Shown: positions 36,599 through 47,848 of the stretch, piece by piece
Numbering within the stretch: the stretch's first letter is position 1
Layout of the letters: every line of letters begins with the position of its first letter
Origin: Streptomyces leeuwenhoekii
Lineage (GTDB): Bacteria > Actinomycetota > Actinomycetes > Streptomycetales > Streptomycetaceae
Assembly: GCF_001013905.1 (NCBI RefSeq)
Contig: NZ_LN831790.1
Span: forward strand, 6,028,001-6,092,000
DNA length: 64,000 nt
Direction of reading: 5' to 3'
Notes under the pieces: model-generated
Seen by the model: only the letters and a program-made list of their open reading frames with translations
Told to the model about the DNA's origin: nothing
Database searches by the model: none
Program-made: the position numbers and the translations under genes

Positions 36599-37150
36599 AT
36601 GACGACGAACACGACCGCCACGCACGGACCTTCGTCCGCCACCGGCACCCCGGGCGGGCCCGGGGGCGCGCCCGCCGGAGCGGCCGCGACGGTGGCCGGC
36701 CGGAACCGGCTGGACTTCGCGAAGTCCGCGCCCAAGGTCTTCCGCGCCCTGATCGGTTTCGACACCGCCGCCCGTGAGGCCCTGGACCCGGCCCTGGTGG
36801 AGCTGATCCAGATCCGCGCCTCGCACCTCAACCACTGCGCCTACTGCCTGCACATGCACACCACCGACGCCCGCAAGGCCGGCGAGAGCGAGGACCGGCT
36901 GCACATGGTCGCCGTGTGGCGCGAGGCCCGGCACTTCTTCAGCGAGCGGGAGCGGGCGGCCCTCGCGCTGACGGAGGCGGTGACCCTGGTCGCCGGCGGC
37001 GGGGTGCCCGACGACGTCTACGCGCACGCCGCCGCCCACTTCGACGAGCGCGAACTGGCCCATGTACTCGGCCTGATTCTCGCGATCAACACCTGGAACC
37101 GGGTGGCCCTGTCGACCGGCAAGGTCGCGGGTACGGACGAGCGGCGCTGA
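36599..37150 (+). CDS. AhpD-like carboxymuconolactone decarboxylase family protein
   Basis: A 183-residue AhpD/CMD-family protein. The catalytic CxxC appears as HCAYCLHMHTTDARKAG near residue 80, with the conserved Glu/His pattern (ELIQIRASHLNHC). In AhpD the cysteines reduce peroxiredoxin adducts; many single-domain relatives are oxidoreductases of unknown partner. The first 35 residues (TNTTATHGPSSATGTPGGPG) are low-complexity and likely disordered. The start ATG 36599 fits a leaderless mRNA, seven bases after TAGGTT. Target of the divergent MocR regulator by position. Confidence 0.9.
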   Translation: MTTNTTATHGPSSATGTPGGPGGAPAGAAATVAGRNRLDFAKSAPKVFRALIGFDTAAREALDPALVELIQIRASHLNHCAYCLHMHTTDARKAGESEDRLHMVAVWREARHFFSERERAALALTEAVTLVAGGGVPDDVYAHAAAHFDERELAHVLGLILAINTWNRVALSTGKVAGTDERR

Positions 37151-37158
37151 GCCGGGGC

Positions 37159-37175
37159 CACCCCCGGCGGGGGTG
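37159..37175 (+). terminator. small hairpin after the AhpD-like gene
   Basis: CACCCCC and GGGGGTG around a three-base loop, eight bases after the stop. Confidence 0.55.
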
Positions 37176-37402
37176 TCAAGAGGAGCAGGGACAGCGGCCC
37201 GCGGCGGCCCCCGGCGCCCGACCGGCCGGGTCACCACCAGTCCGGGCCGGGGCGGGGGAGCCGGGGACGGGGACAGCGTCGGGGAGGGCGCCACGCACGG
37301 CTCGTTCCCCCGGTGGCCCGCTGACCTGTGCGGCCTCGCCCGGCGGAGCTCCGCGACCGGCCCCGGGCCACGGCGGGACGGCGGCCGGAGCATCATGGGC
37401 CT

Positions 37403-38035
37403 GTGCGACTGGAAGCGATCACCTGGGACCGGCTCGGCGACCTGCTCGCCGAGCGCCTGCTCGACCTTCGGCCGGCCGACGGCGGTGCCTGGCCGCGCGT
37501 CGCCATCGACGGAGCCCCGGCCGCCCGTCCGGGCGACCTCGCCGCACGCGTCCGCGAGGCCCTGCGCATACGCGGACGGACCTCCCTCGTCGTCGGCACC
37601 GACGGCTTTCTGCGCCCCGCGTCCGTCCGCCTCGAACACGGCCGCCAGGACGTCGAGTCCTACTACAGCGACTGGTACGACACCGGCGCGCTGTGGCGGG
37701 AGGTCTTCGGCCCCCTCGACCCCGGCGGCGACGGGCGCGTCCTGCCCGACCTGTGGGACCCCGTCACCGACCGCGCCACCCGCAGCCCCTACGTCCCCCT
37801 CCCGCCCGGCAGCCCCCTGCTGCTCCACGGCCCCTTCCTGCTGCGCCACTGGTTCCCCCTGGACCTGAGCGTCCACATCCTGCTGTCCCCGGGCGCGCTG
37901 CGCCGCCGGACCCCCGGCACCGAGCAGTGGACCCTGCCCGCCTTCGAGCGGTACGCGCAGGAGACCGACCCCGCCGCCACCGCCGACGTCCTGGTGCGCG
38001 CCGACGACCCCCGCCACCCCGCGTGGAGCGGCTGA
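37403..38035 (+). CDS. uridine kinase-like protein
   Basis: A 210-residue protein whose pattern (WPRVAIDGAPAARPGDLAARVREAL, then RTSLVVGTDGFLRPASVRLEHGRQD) resembles Streptomyces proteins annotated as uridine kinases. However, a clear Walker A (GxxxxGKS/T) is missing: the equivalent strand reads IDGAPAARPGD, so ATP binding is doubtful. Later segments include YYSDWYDTGALWREVFGPL, LLLHGPFLLRHWFPLDLSVHI and LPAFERYAQETDP. Start GTG 37403. It converges with corA, 43 bases away. Confidence 0.7.
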   Translation: MRLEAITWDRLGDLLAERLLDLRPADGGAWPRVAIDGAPAARPGDLAARVREALRIRGRTSLVVGTDGFLRPASVRLEHGRQDVESYYSDWYDTGALWREVFGPLDPGGDGRVLPDLWDPVTDRATRSPYVPLPPGSPLLLHGPFLLRHWFPLDLSVHILLSPGALRRRTPGTEQWTLPAFERYAQETDPAATADVLVRADDPRHPAWSG

Positions 38036-38078
38036 CGCACCGCCCGCACCCGGCCCGCGCCGTGCCGTCCGAGGCGCC

Positions 38079-39206
38079 TCACAGCCAGCCGTTGCGCCGG
38101 AATCCGCGGTACAGGGCCAGGCAGGCCAGCGATATGACGCCGATGACCATGCCGTAGCCGTACCGCCAGCCGAGCTCCGGCATGTGGTCGAAGTTCATGC
38201 CGTACATACCGCAGACCATGGTCGGTACGGCGACGATCGCCGCCCAGGCCGTGATCTTCCGCATGTCCTCGTTCTGAGCGACCGTCACCTGGGCGAGATG
38301 GGCCTGGAGGATGGAGTTCAGCAGTTCGTCGAAGGAGGCGATCTGCTCCACGGCACGCAGCAGATGGTCGGAGACGTCGCGGAAGTACGCCTGTATCTCG
38401 GGGTCGACCACCCGGATGGGGCGGACGGCGAGCTCCTCCAGAGGCCGCCCGAGCGGCACCACCGCCCGCTTCAGCTCGATGAGCTCCCGCTTGAGCTGGT
38501 AGATCCGCCCCGGATCGGCCCGCGCGCCGTGCTCCGCGAACACCTCCGTCTCCACCTCGTCGATGTCTTCCTGCACGGCGTCGATGACGGTCAGGAAGTC
38601 GTCGACCACATGGTCCGCGATCGCGTGCAGCACCGCGGAGGGTCCCTTGGCGAGCTGCCGGGGGTCCGACTCCAGGTCCTCGCGCAGCGGGCCCAGCGAT
38701 CCGTGCCGTCCGTGCCGCACCGTCACCACGAAGTCCCGGCCGACGAACACCATGATCTCCCCGGTGTTCACCACCTCGCTGCTGGCCGTCAGCCGCTCGT
38801 GCTCGACGTAGCAGACCGTCTTGAAGACGGCGAAGAGCGTCTCGCCGTACCGCTCCAGCTTGGGCCGCTGGTGGGCCTCGATGGCGTCCTCGACCGCCAG
38901 CGGGTGCAGGTCGAGCAGCTCGGCGATACCGGCGAACTCCTGGTCCGTCGGCTCGTGCAACCCCAGCCAGACGAAGCCGTCACCCTGCTTGCGGACCCGC
39001 TCGACGGCGTCGACGACATCACCGCCCCCGGGGGTGCGGACACCGTCGCGGTAGGTCACGCAGTTCACCACCGAGGAGCCCAGCGGAGACCGGGCGGGGT
39101 GGCTCAGGTCGACGCGCGGGCGCCGCCGGGCCAGCCGCGCCACCTTGCGGAGGCCACCGGCCCGGCCCAGCCTCGTGACCTTCCGCAGGTTCCCTGCCAT
39201 GGACAT
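38079..39206 (-). CDS. corA: CorA-type magnesium/cobalt transporter
   Basis: A 375-residue CorA family transporter, a pentamer in the plasma membrane moving Mg2+, Co2+ or Ni2+. The long N-terminal cytosolic funnel includes FVWLGLHEPTDQEFAGIAELL and acidic EDIDEVETEVFAEHG. The two C-terminal helices carry the pore signature YGMNF near residue 335, then PELGWRYGYGMVIGVISLACLALYRGF (partly shown), and a basic end RRNGWL. The first ATG (39206) and the one two codons on (39200) are both possible; GGAG lies about seven bases before the first. No Mg-box or M-box RNA seen in its upstream region. Confidence 0.93.
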   Translation of the reverse strand: MSMAGNLRKVTRLGRAGGLRKVARLARRRPRVDLSHPARSPLGSSVVNCVTYRDGVRTPGGGDVVDAVERVRKQGDGFVWLGLHEPTDQEFAGIAELLDLHPLAVEDAIEAHQRPKLERYGETLFAVFKTVCYVEHERLTASSEVVNTGEIMVFVGRDFVVTVRHGRHGSLGPLREDLESDPRQLAKGPSAVLHAIADHVVDDFLTVIDAVQEDIDEVETEVFAEHGARADPGRIYQLKRELIELKRAVVPLGRPLEELAVRPIRVVDPEIQAYFRDVSDHLLRAVEQIASFDELLNSILQAHLAQVTVAQNEDMRKITAWAAIVAVPTMVCGMYGMNFDHMPELGWRYGYGMVIGVISLACLALYRGFRRNGWL

Positions 39207-39511
39207 CTGGATCTCCTCGGGTGGATCTCCTGGCGCCCTGTTTCCCGCGCCTCGGCGCGCCAGTCTGCCAGGTCGGCGGGGTCACCGGGGCGGCCTGTGG
39301 AAGGGCGGCGTTCCGCTTGGTTCCCGGCTGTGGACGGACGGCGTTCGGCGTCACGACACGGCGCCCGGACGGTGGCCGCGGTCCTGCGGCGGCCCTGGGG
39401 ACCGCTTGCCCACGGGCCGGGCGCGGCATGCCGGCACACACGGACGGCCGCCCCCGCCGTACCGGAGCGTCGACCCCGCCCGACAATGCGGGCAACTGGG
39501 ATGATCGAGAC
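39207..39511. other. intergenic stretch between corA and a methyltransferase gene
   Basis: About 305 bases between divergent genes. It contains an open but unconvincing extension of the right-hand gene, and no repeats or hairpins that I could see. Both promoters should lie here. Confidence 0.5.
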
Positions 39512-40327
39512 ATGACGTATACCGATGGACACCTCCTCGCCCACCGGCAACCGGAGGCGGCGGACGGCTTCGACGCCGCCGCCGCCCTCTTCGATCCCAC
39601 GACCTTCCGGCACCTGGAGGCTCTCGGTATCGGGCCCGGCTGGCGCTGCTGGGAGGTCGGTGCCGGCGGCACCTCCGTGGTGTCGTGGCTGGCGAAGAAG
39701 GTCGGTCCGACCGGACGGGTCGTCGCGACCGACATCGACATCTCGCGGCTCGCTCCGGTGGCACGTCCCCCGGTCCAGGTGCGCCCGCACGACGTGGGGG
39801 TCGAGGAGCCGCCGGGGGAGGGCTTCGACCTGGTGCACGCCCGGCTCGTCCTCGTCCATGTCCCGGACCGGACGAAGGCGTTGCGGTCGATGATCAGGGC
39901 CCTGCGCCCGGGTGGACGTCTCCTGGTCGAGGACGCCGACCCCACCCTGCAACCGCTGTCCTGCCCCGACGAACACGGCCCCGAGCAGCAGTTGGCGAAC
40001 CGGGTCCGCCAGGGGCTGCGCCGGCTGCTCGCCCACCGCGGGGCCGACCTCGCCTACGGCCGCACCCTCCCGCGTCTGCTCCGGCAGGCCGGACTGCGCC
40101 GAGTGGAGGCCGACGCCTACTTCCCGATCACCTCGCCGGCCTGCGCCGCCCTGGAGGCCGCCACGATCCACCAGGTGCGTGACCAGCTCGTCACCGCAGG
40201 CCTGGTCACCGACCAGGAGATCGACCGCCATCTCGCCAACGTGGGATCCGGCAGCATGGACCTGGCGACCGCCCCGATGATCTCGGCGTGGGGGCGCAAG
40301 GCGGAGAGCCGCGGACACGCGGGCTGA
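39512..40327 (+). CDS. class I SAM-dependent methyltransferase
   Basis: A 271-residue methyltransferase. SAM motif I is CWEVGAGGTSVVSWLA near residue 47, the following acidic strand reads VVATDIDISRL, and later motifs are FDLVHARLVLVHVPDR and RSMIRALRPGGRLLVEDAD. The substrate region (EHGPEQQLANRVRQGLRRLL and others) resembles the ubiquinone/menaquinone methyltransferase-like small-molecule group. The ATG 39512 starts the conserved MTYTDGHLLAHRQ; the frame is open 97 codons further up without support. Diverges from corA. Confidence 0.88.
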   Translation: MTYTDGHLLAHRQPEAADGFDAAAALFDPTTFRHLEALGIGPGWRCWEVGAGGTSVVSWLAKKVGPTGRVVATDIDISRLAPVARPPVQVRPHDVGVEEPPGEGFDLVHARLVLVHVPDRTKALRSMIRALRPGGRLLVEDADPTLQPLSCPDEHGPEQQLANRVRQGLRRLLAHRGADLAYGRTLPRLLRQAGLRRVEADAYFPITSPACAALEAATIHQVRDQLVTAGLVTDQEIDRHLANVGSGSMDLATAPMISAWGRKAESRGHAG

Positions 40328-40709
40328 CCCCGCGGCGTCCCGGCTCCCGAGAGGCGTCCGGCTCGGCCCGCCGTCAGGGGCGGCATGGTACGGCCGCCCG
40401 CCCCGGCCCCCGCGGTGGCGCCGTGCCGCGCGGCCTTGTCCGTGGTGACTGCCCCGGCCTCCTCGAACACCCGTCCCGCCTCCGGAACGCGGGCAGCCGG
40501 GGCGGGCCGCCGGTGACGCGCCCCCGGCCGGCGCCTCCGTCAGCCGGTTCCGGAAGCGGAAGCATCAGCCCGTTCCGGAAGGTCCGCCGTCGGTCCCTTC
40601 CGCCGCCTGCAGCCGCCGTGCGCCCCCGCTCTCGGCCCTCGCCCGCCCCGGAAGCCGCCGTCGATCCGTCCGCCCGGCCGCGCGCCCGCCCGGCACCCCT
40701 TCTCGGCCG
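40328..40709. other. intergenic stretch, no supported gene
   Basis: About 380 GC-rich bases between the ends of two convergent genes. Only Arg/Pro-rich shadow frames are present. No element recognised. Confidence 0.5.
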
Positions 40710-41699
40710 TCAACTCGCCCCGTAAGGTCCGCCGTCGGTCCGCCGGGCTGTCCGCGCGCCCGCCCGGCGTTCGCGGTCTTCGCCGTCAGCCGTCCCGGGA
40801 GGACGGCCACCGATCCTTCCGACCGCCAGCGCGCCCGCCCGGCATCCCGCCTGCGCCGCCTGCCGCGGACGGGCGCCGGTGAGCAGGGCGGCCAGGAAGG
40901 CGCCCGTGAAGGCGTCACCCGCGCCGGTGGTGTCCCGGGGCGTCGCCGGGACGGCGGGCACCCGCGCGCACACGGCGCCGGAGCGTGCCACCACGGCACC
41001 GGCACCGCCCCGCTTGGCGACCACCAGGGGTATGCGCCGGCTGAGCTCGGCCGCCGCGTCCGCCACGTCGGGCAGTCCGGTGAGCAGGCACGCCTCGTCG
41101 CGGCTGGGCAGCAGGACGTCCACCCCTGCCGAGAGGGCCAGGAAGCGGTCGGCGCCGAGCCCGGTGAGGAAGCCCGCCGACGCGGGATCCAGACTGACCG
41201 GCACTCCGCGCGCTCGGGCCGACGCCACGGCGACGGCGACCAGCGCGCGGCCGGTCTCGGAGAAGAGCAGGTAACCCGACAGATGAAGGCGGGCCACCCC
41301 GTCCAGCAGCGTGTCCGACCAGTCGCCGGGCGCCAGCCGCAGGGACGCCCCGCTGTCCGTGAGGAAGGTCCGCTCCGCCGCGGCGCCCGCGTCGACCAGG
41401 CAGATCACCGTCCCCGTCGCGGCCTCCGCGTCGACGGTCAGCAGTGGCCGTACACCGCAGGCGGCCAGGTGCCGCTTGTGCCAGGCCGCCGCGTCCGCGC
41501 CGACCCGCCCGAGGAACCGTACGTCCGCGCACCCCGCGTGGGCGGCCCAGCAGGCCACGTTGGCGCCCGCCCCGCCCGGCAGGGTGCGGATGGCGGCGGG
41601 CGTGTCCGTGCCCGCCGCGAGCGGCCCGTGGTGCCGGGCGACGACGTCCGTGACGACGTCCCCGACGACCAGCAGCCCGCCGCCCGGCCCCGCGCTCAC
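40710..41699 (-). CDS. psuK: PfkB-type pseudouridine kinase
   Basis: A 329-residue ribokinase-family kinase. Signature 1 region: RTLPGGAGANVACWAAHAG; signature 2: DTTGAGDAFTGAFLAALLTG with the catalytic aspartate in GAGDAF. It starts GTG 41699 in a GTGA overlap with the stop of the pseudouridine-5'-phosphate glycosidase gene. Given that partner, the likely reaction is pseudouridine phosphorylation to pseudouridine 5'-phosphate, which the glycosidase then splits into uracil and ribose 5-phosphate. After about residue 285 the C-terminus becomes an Arg/Gly-rich tail (DGEDRERRAGARTARRTDGG), which may be a read-through extension. Confidence 0.85.
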   Translation of the reverse strand: MSAGPGGGLLVVGDVVTDVVARHHGPLAAGTDTPAAIRTLPGGAGANVACWAAHAGCADVRFLGRVGADAAAWHKRHLAACGVRPLLTVDAEAATGTVICLVDAGAAAERTFLTDSGASLRLAPGDWSDTLLDGVARLHLSGYLLFSETGRALVAVAVASARARGVPVSLDPASAGFLTGLGADRFLALSAGVDVLLPSRDEACLLTGLPDVADAAAELSRRIPLVVAKRGGAGAVVARSGAVCARVPAVPATPRDTTGAGDAFTGAFLAALLTGARPRQAAQAGCRAGALAVGRIGGRPPGTADGEDRERRAGARTARRTDGGPYGAS

Positions 41700-42604
41700 G
41701 CCTGCGCCCAGGCCGCCGCGATGCGCGCCGCCAGCCGGACGTTGCCGCGCACCGCGGCGAGATTGGCGCTCAGCGAGGCCCCGTCGGTGTGCCGCACCAG
41801 ATGGTCCAGCAGGAACGGCGTGACCGCCTGGCCGGTGACGCCCTCCTCCTCACACGCGCGCAGCGCGTCGGCCAGCACCCGCGCGTGCACGTCCGGATCG
41901 AGCTGCTCGTCCGGCGGCACCGGTTGGGCGACGACGAGCGCGGAGTCCGGTGCCCCGAGCAGATCCTGGGCCCGCATCACCTCCGCCACCTGCCCGGGCG
42001 TGTCCAGCCTCCAGTCGACCGGGTGACCCGAGTCGGACAGGTAGAAGCCGGGGAAGCGGTCGGTGCCGTAGCCGGCCACCGCCACGCCGAGCGTCTCCAG
42101 CCGCTGCAGAGTCGCCGGCACGTCCAGGATCGACTTCACTCCCGCGCACACCACCGTGATCCGGGTGCGCGCCAGCAGGCCCAGGTCGGCCGACTCGTCC
42201 TGGGTCGCCGTCCACTGCCGGTGCACACCGCCGAGCCCGCCGGTGGCGAACACCCGTACACCCGCGCGGGCGGCCAGCAGGGCGGTCGCCGACACCGTGG
42301 TCGCGCCGCTCGCCCCGCACGCCACCGCGAGCGGCAGGTCACGGTGGCCCAGCTTCCGGAGGCCGTCCTCGTTCGCCACCCGTTCCACCTGGCGCCCGGT
42401 CAGGCCGACATGGGGACGCCCGTCCAGCACGGCGATCGTCGCGGGTACGGCGCCCTCCCGCCGGACCGCCTCCTCCAGCTCCAGCGCCACCCGCAGATTG
42501 CGCGGGCGGGGCAGCCCGTGCGCGATGATCGTGGATTCCAGGGCCACCACCGGGCGACCCGCATCGATCGCCTCCCGCACCTCTTCCGACACCACCAGCA
42601 CCAT
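41696..42604 (-). CDS. psuG: pseudouridine-5'-phosphate glycosidase
   Basis: A 302-residue PsuG protein that breaks the C-C glycosidic bond of pseudouridine 5'-phosphate using Mn2+. Family markers are ALESTIIAHGLPRPRN near the start, IAVLDGRPHVGLTG, the ATGGLGGVHR run, GVKSILDVPATLQRLETLGV and PGFYLSDSGHPVDWRLD. The lysine in RKLGHRDLP or GVKSILD provides the covalent site. The start ATG 42604 follows GGGAGG by about seven bases; a longer frame opens at 42706. Coupled to psuK, so the two form a pseudouridine salvage/degradation unit, useful for RNA turnover. Confidence 0.93.
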   Translation of the reverse strand: MVLVVSEEVREAIDAGRPVVALESTIIAHGLPRPRNLRVALELEEAVRREGAVPATIAVLDGRPHVGLTGRQVERVANEDGLRKLGHRDLPLAVACGASGATTVSATALLAARAGVRVFATGGLGGVHRQWTATQDESADLGLLARTRITVVCAGVKSILDVPATLQRLETLGVAVAGYGTDRFPGFYLSDSGHPVDWRLDTPGQVAEVMRAQDLLGAPDSALVVAQPVPPDEQLDPDVHARVLADALRACEEEGVTGQAVTPFLLDHLVRHTDGASLSANLAAVRGNVRLAARIAAAWAQA

Positions 42605-42773
42605 GGGCCCGCCTCCCGTCCGTCGGTCCTCCCTCATCCCTGGCGGGCGGGACACCGGGCCAAACCCCTTGCGGCTCCCCGACCGCCGCCACCACGGTGA
42701 GGACAACGCCCGGCCGGCCGGCCGCCCCGCCCGGCCCCCGGGGCGGACCCCCGGACCGCGTGAGCCGCCTTCG

Positions 42774-43328
42774 TCAGAACAGCGGCTCGGGCAGCACTCC
42801 CTCCAGGGCGAGGAGTCTGCGCTTGGTCTCCAGGCCGCCGCCGAAGCCGCCCATGCCGCCGTCGCTCTCCACGACCCGGTGGCACGGCACCACGACCGGC
42901 AGCGGGTTGGAGCCCATCGCCACCCCCACGGCCTGCGAGGCGCCGGGCTGGCCGACCCGCCGCGCCAGGTCGCCGTAGCCGACGACCTGGCCGTACGGGA
43001 CGCCGCGGGCCAGCTCCCGCAGCACTTGCCGGTTGAAGCCCGAGATCAGCGACCAGTCCAGCGGCAGGTCGAAGTCGCGCCGCCCACCCGTGAAGTACGC
43101 CTCGACCTGGCGTACCGCCTCGGCCAGCGGCGGGGAGCCGGGCGCCTGGACGGGCTCGGCGCCCAGCCGGGACGCCAGCCGCCCGAGCGCCCGGTCGCGC
43201 ACCGGGTCCGTGGCGTGGAAGACGACGTTGACCAGGCCCGCGCGGGTCGCCGCCAGCAGCAGCGGCCCGATGCCGGTGTCCACGACGGTCCACACGAGGC
43301 GCTGCTCGTACTGCCCATGGCTGTCCAT
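42774..43328 (-). CDS. ogt: methylated-DNA-protein-cysteine S-methyltransferase
   Basis: A 184-residue Ogt/AGT repair protein that takes the alkyl group from O6-methylguanine onto its own cysteine in a suicide reaction. The active site PCHRVVESDGGMGGFGGGLETKRRLLALEG is complete (quoted as PCHRVVESDGGMGGFG); the helix-turn-helix piece is VPYGQVVGYGDLARRVGQPGASQAVG in part. The N-terminal domain is the short Ogt type. ATG 43328 sits six bases after TACGGT, so the mRNA is probably leaderless, and the upstream pattern belongs to the damage-type promoter found at polA, uvrA and uvrB. Converges from the left with nothing; the neighbouring psuGK genes share its strand. Confidence 0.94.
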   Translation of the reverse strand: MDSHGQYEQRLVWTVVDTGIGPLLLAATRAGLVNVVFHATDPVRDRALGRLASRLGAEPVQAPGSPPLAEAVRQVEAYFTGGRRDFDLPLDWSLISGFNRQVLRELARGVPYGQVVGYGDLARRVGQPGASQAVGVAMGSNPLPVVVPCHRVVESDGGMGGFGGGLETKRRLLALEGVLPEPLF

Positions 43329-43334
43329 GCGCCC

Positions 43335-43357
43335 ACCGTACGACCCGCCACCGACAG
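43335..43357 (-). promoter_or_regulatory. PafBC-type damage promoter of ogt
   Basis: Minus strand CTGTCGGTG (43357-43349), 8-base spacer, TACGGT (43340-43335). One mismatch to the 9-mer (first T is C); spacer and -10 are as in uvrB. Six bases separate the -10 from the ATG. Confidence 0.65.
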
Positions 43358-43407
43358 CGCCGGGGGGCGGACACCGGCCACCGGCGTCCGCCCCCAGGGC
43401 CGGGGAT

Positions 43408-44292
43408 TCACTCCCCGGCGCCCCGCACCGCGCCGCGCACCACGTCGGGCTTGTTGGTGATGATCCCGTCGACGCCGTACCCCGCGACCTGCCGGGCCCG
43501 CTCGGCGTCGTCGACCGTCCAGGTGAAGACCTCCAGCGGCCTGCCGTGCGGGCCGGTGACCGCCTGTACGGCGGAGACGTAGCCCGCCGAGAGCGAGCCG
43601 TGCGAGGGGTTGATCTGGTCGGTGAAGGCCGCGTACGCGGGCAGCTCCGCCACGGGCGGCGTGCCGAGGAAACCGGTCTTCACGGCCGGCTTCAGCTCGT
43701 GGACGGCGCGGACGCTGTCCGCGCTGAAGCTCTGCACGACCAGCCGGTGCGCCACATGCCGCCGGTCCAGCCAGCCCTCGTTGGCGAGGACCTTGAGGGT
43801 CTGCCGCTCGATGCCCGGGTACAGGGCCGGGTTCTTGATCTCCAGCAGCAGCTTCTGGTGGTGGTGCTCGACACGCCGCACGTACTGCTCCAGCGTCGGT
43901 ACGCGCGCGCCCGCCCAGGCGGGGCCGAACCAGCTTCCCGCGTCCAGCCGGGCGATCTCGGCGGCGGTGAAGTCCTTCACCTTCCAGGGCGCCCGGTCGG
44001 GGAACACCTCCTCGACGTCGGTGGTGCGCCGCAGACTGTCGTCGTGGAGGACGACCAGCTCGCCGTCCTTGGTGCGCTGGACGTCGTTCTCCACCCAGCG
44101 GATGCCCAGCTCGGCCGCCTTGTCCACGGCGGCCAGGGTGTTCTCCGGCGCGTACGCGGAGGCCCCCCGGTGGGCGATCACCGTGGGCGGCCGCTTGCCG
44201 TCCTCGGCGGCGTGGGCGGGGTAGGAGGAGGGGGCCAGCAGGCAGGCTCCCAGGAGCGCGGTGGTCGTGGCGGCAACGGCGCGCGCGTGCAT
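43408..44292 (-). CDS. secreted glycerophosphodiester phosphodiesterase
   Basis: A 294-residue GDPD-family enzyme that hydrolyses glycerophosphodiesters such as those from phospholipid turnover to glycerol 3-phosphate and an alcohol. The first 29 residues form a Sec signal (MHARAVAATTTALLGACLLA followed by PSSYPAHA with an AxA cleavage site). The catalytic His-Arg-Gly is AHRGASAYAPENT at residues 40-52; metal ligands fit in WVENDVQRTKDGELVVLHDD, and a later EIKNPA and VDGIITNKPD close the barrel. ATG 44292 is the start. Exported, so it works outside the membrane, perhaps in phosphate scavenging; no PHO box checked in detail. Confidence 0.92.
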   Translation of the reverse strand: MHARAVAATTTALLGACLLAPSSYPAHAAEDGKRPPTVIAHRGASAYAPENTLAAVDKAAELGIRWVENDVQRTKDGELVVLHDDSLRRTTDVEEVFPDRAPWKVKDFTAAEIARLDAGSWFGPAWAGARVPTLEQYVRRVEHHHQKLLLEIKNPALYPGIERQTLKVLANEGWLDRRHVAHRLVVQSFSADSVRAVHELKPAVKTGFLGTPPVAELPAYAAFTDQINPSHGSLSAGYVSAVQAVTGPHGRPLEVFTWTVDDAERARQVAGYGVDGIITNKPDVVRGAVRGAGE

Positions 44293-44570
44293 GCGTACTC
44301 CTCGCGTCGGGCGATCACGGACAGCTCAACTGTGACAGCACAGGGGCAACGGCAGGCGGGTGCAGAATGGCCACAGACTGAATGCGGGTGCTCAACTCCG
44401 CTCACCGGTGCCGCACAACTGGGGCGAGACCGTGATTCTTTGCCTGAAAATCGTTCGACCATTCCGGTGGGAGTCATACTCTCTGCCTCGACCCTGCCCG
44501 CTCGCGCGGTGCTGGGAGGGGTGTATATCGGTTGTTTCCGGAACGGAAGAGGGCGGAAAGGTAGCCGCGC

Positions 44571-45449
44571 ATGCAGGGCACGGTCGACGGATTCAGCTAC
44601 GGACTCGTCACACCGCTGGTGGCCTACCTCATGGCCTGCCTGGGGGGAGCTCTCGGCCTGCGCTGCACCACCAGATCGCTGCTGGTGGCGCGGTCCTGGC
44701 GCCCCGGGTGGCTCCTCCTCGGCTCCGCGGCGATCGGCTCCGGCATATGGACCATGCACTTCATCGGCATGATGGGGTTCACGATCCAGGGCACGCCGAT
44801 CCGCTACGACGTGCCGATGACGTTCGCGAGCCTGGCCGTCGCCATCGTCATGGTCGGCCTCGGGATCTTCATCGTCGGCTACCGGGGCACGCGCGGGGCG
44901 GCCCTGTTCACCGGCGGCACCGTCACGGGCCTGGGCATCGCCTCGATGCACTACCTGGGCATGGCCGGTATGCGGCTTGACGGAGAGCTGCGGTACAACA
45001 CGTTCACCGTGGCCGCGTCCGTCGTCATCGCCATGGCCGCCGCCACCGCGGCCCTGTGGGCGGCCGGGCAGGTGCGCGGCTTCCTGTGGAGCGTGGGCGC
45101 GAGCCTGGTCATGGGACTCGCCGTCAGCGGCATGCACTACACGGGCATGGCCGCCGTCAGCGTCCATCTGCACGGCACCGCCGAGCCCGGCTCGGGTGAG
45201 TCGGCGGCGGCCCTGCTCGCCCCGATGCTGATCGGGCCGCTGGCCTTCCTGATCCTGGCGGGCGTCGTCGTGATCTTCGATCCGATGATGGTCACGGGCC
45301 GGCTCCCCGCCGCGCCGGTCGAGCACAAGCCGGGCGTCCCCGCCCGGCCGGCCGTCCATGACACGGCAGGCCCGGCGGCCCGCCCCGTCCGGCCGCACAC
45401 CCGCCGGCCCCTGGCCCGCAGGCGCTCCCGCGTCCCGCAGAACCGCTGA
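44571..45449 (+). CDS. MHYT-domain integral membrane sensor protein
   Basis: A 292-residue membrane protein with an MHYT domain, about seven helices. The three motifs with Met-His-x-x/Gly-Met pattern appear as TMHFIGMMG (near 63), [10 protein letters not shown] (near 126) and [10 protein letters not shown] (near 185); this domain is proposed to bind a metal such as copper and sense oxygen, CO or NO. After the membrane part comes a soluble Pro/Arg-rich tail ([20 protein letters not shown]) without an output domain. ATG 44571 is preceded by GAAAGG. The mRNA may run on towards uvrB but uvrB has its own promoter. Confidence 0.85.
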   Translation: MQGTVDGFSYGLVTPLVAYLMACLGGALGLRCTTRSLLVARSWRPGWLLLGSAAIGSGIWTMHFIGMMGFTIQGTPIRYDVPMTFASLAVAIVMVGLGIFIVGYRGTRGAALFTGGTVTGLGIASMHYLGMAGMRLDGELRYNTFTVAASVVIAMAAATAALWAAGQVRGFLWSVGASLVMGLAVSGMHYTGMAAVSVHLHGTAEPGSGESAAALLAPMLIGPLAFLILAGVVVIFDPMMVTGRLPAAPVEHKPGVPARPAVHDTAGPAARPVRPHTRRPLARRRSRVPQNR

Positions 45450-45459
45450 TCCGGACCGG

Positions 45460-45482
45460 TTGTCAGTGCGGGGTCGTACGGT
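45460..45482 (+). promoter_or_regulatory. PafBC-type damage promoter of uvrB
   Basis: TTGTCAGTG (45460-45468), 8-base spacer, TACGGT (45477-45482): a full match to TTGTCRGTG-N8-TAnnnT. The uvrB ATG follows seven bases after the -10, so the mRNA is probably leaderless. The 16 bases CCGGTTGTCAGTGCGG also occur unchanged at polA. Confidence 0.8.
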
Positions 45483-45489
45483 TGATGAC

Positions 45490-47643
<2,154 letters not shown>

Positions 47644-47649
47644 CCGGGC

Positions 47650-47690
47650 GCGCCGGGGCGCCGGTCCGCATCCGGCCGGCGCCCCGGCGC
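47650..47690 (+). terminator. uvrB terminator
   Basis: Perfect 15-base arms at 47650-47664 and 47676-47690 around an 11-base loop, seven bases after the stop. Confidence 0.9.
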
Positions 47691-47768
47691 CCCCGTCCTT
47701 CTCCGGCGTCCCACCCGGGACGGCGCTGTGTTGCAAGACCGACACAAAGTGCGGATCGCGGTACGGCA

Positions 47769-47791
47769 CTGTCAGTGGCCGTGCGTAGTGT
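47769..47791 (+). promoter_or_regulatory. PafBC-like promoter of the first terD gene
   Basis: CTGTCAGTG (47769-47777), 8-base spacer, TAGTGT (47786-47791). One mismatch in the 9-mer, correct spacing and -10. Leader of about 50 bases to the GTG at 47849, with GAGAGGGG as ribosome binding site. Confidence 0.55.
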
Positions 47792-47848
47792 TCTCGGCAA
47801 CCGCGGGCACCGCGGCGACAGGGGACTGTCCGAGAGGGGAATCAGCGC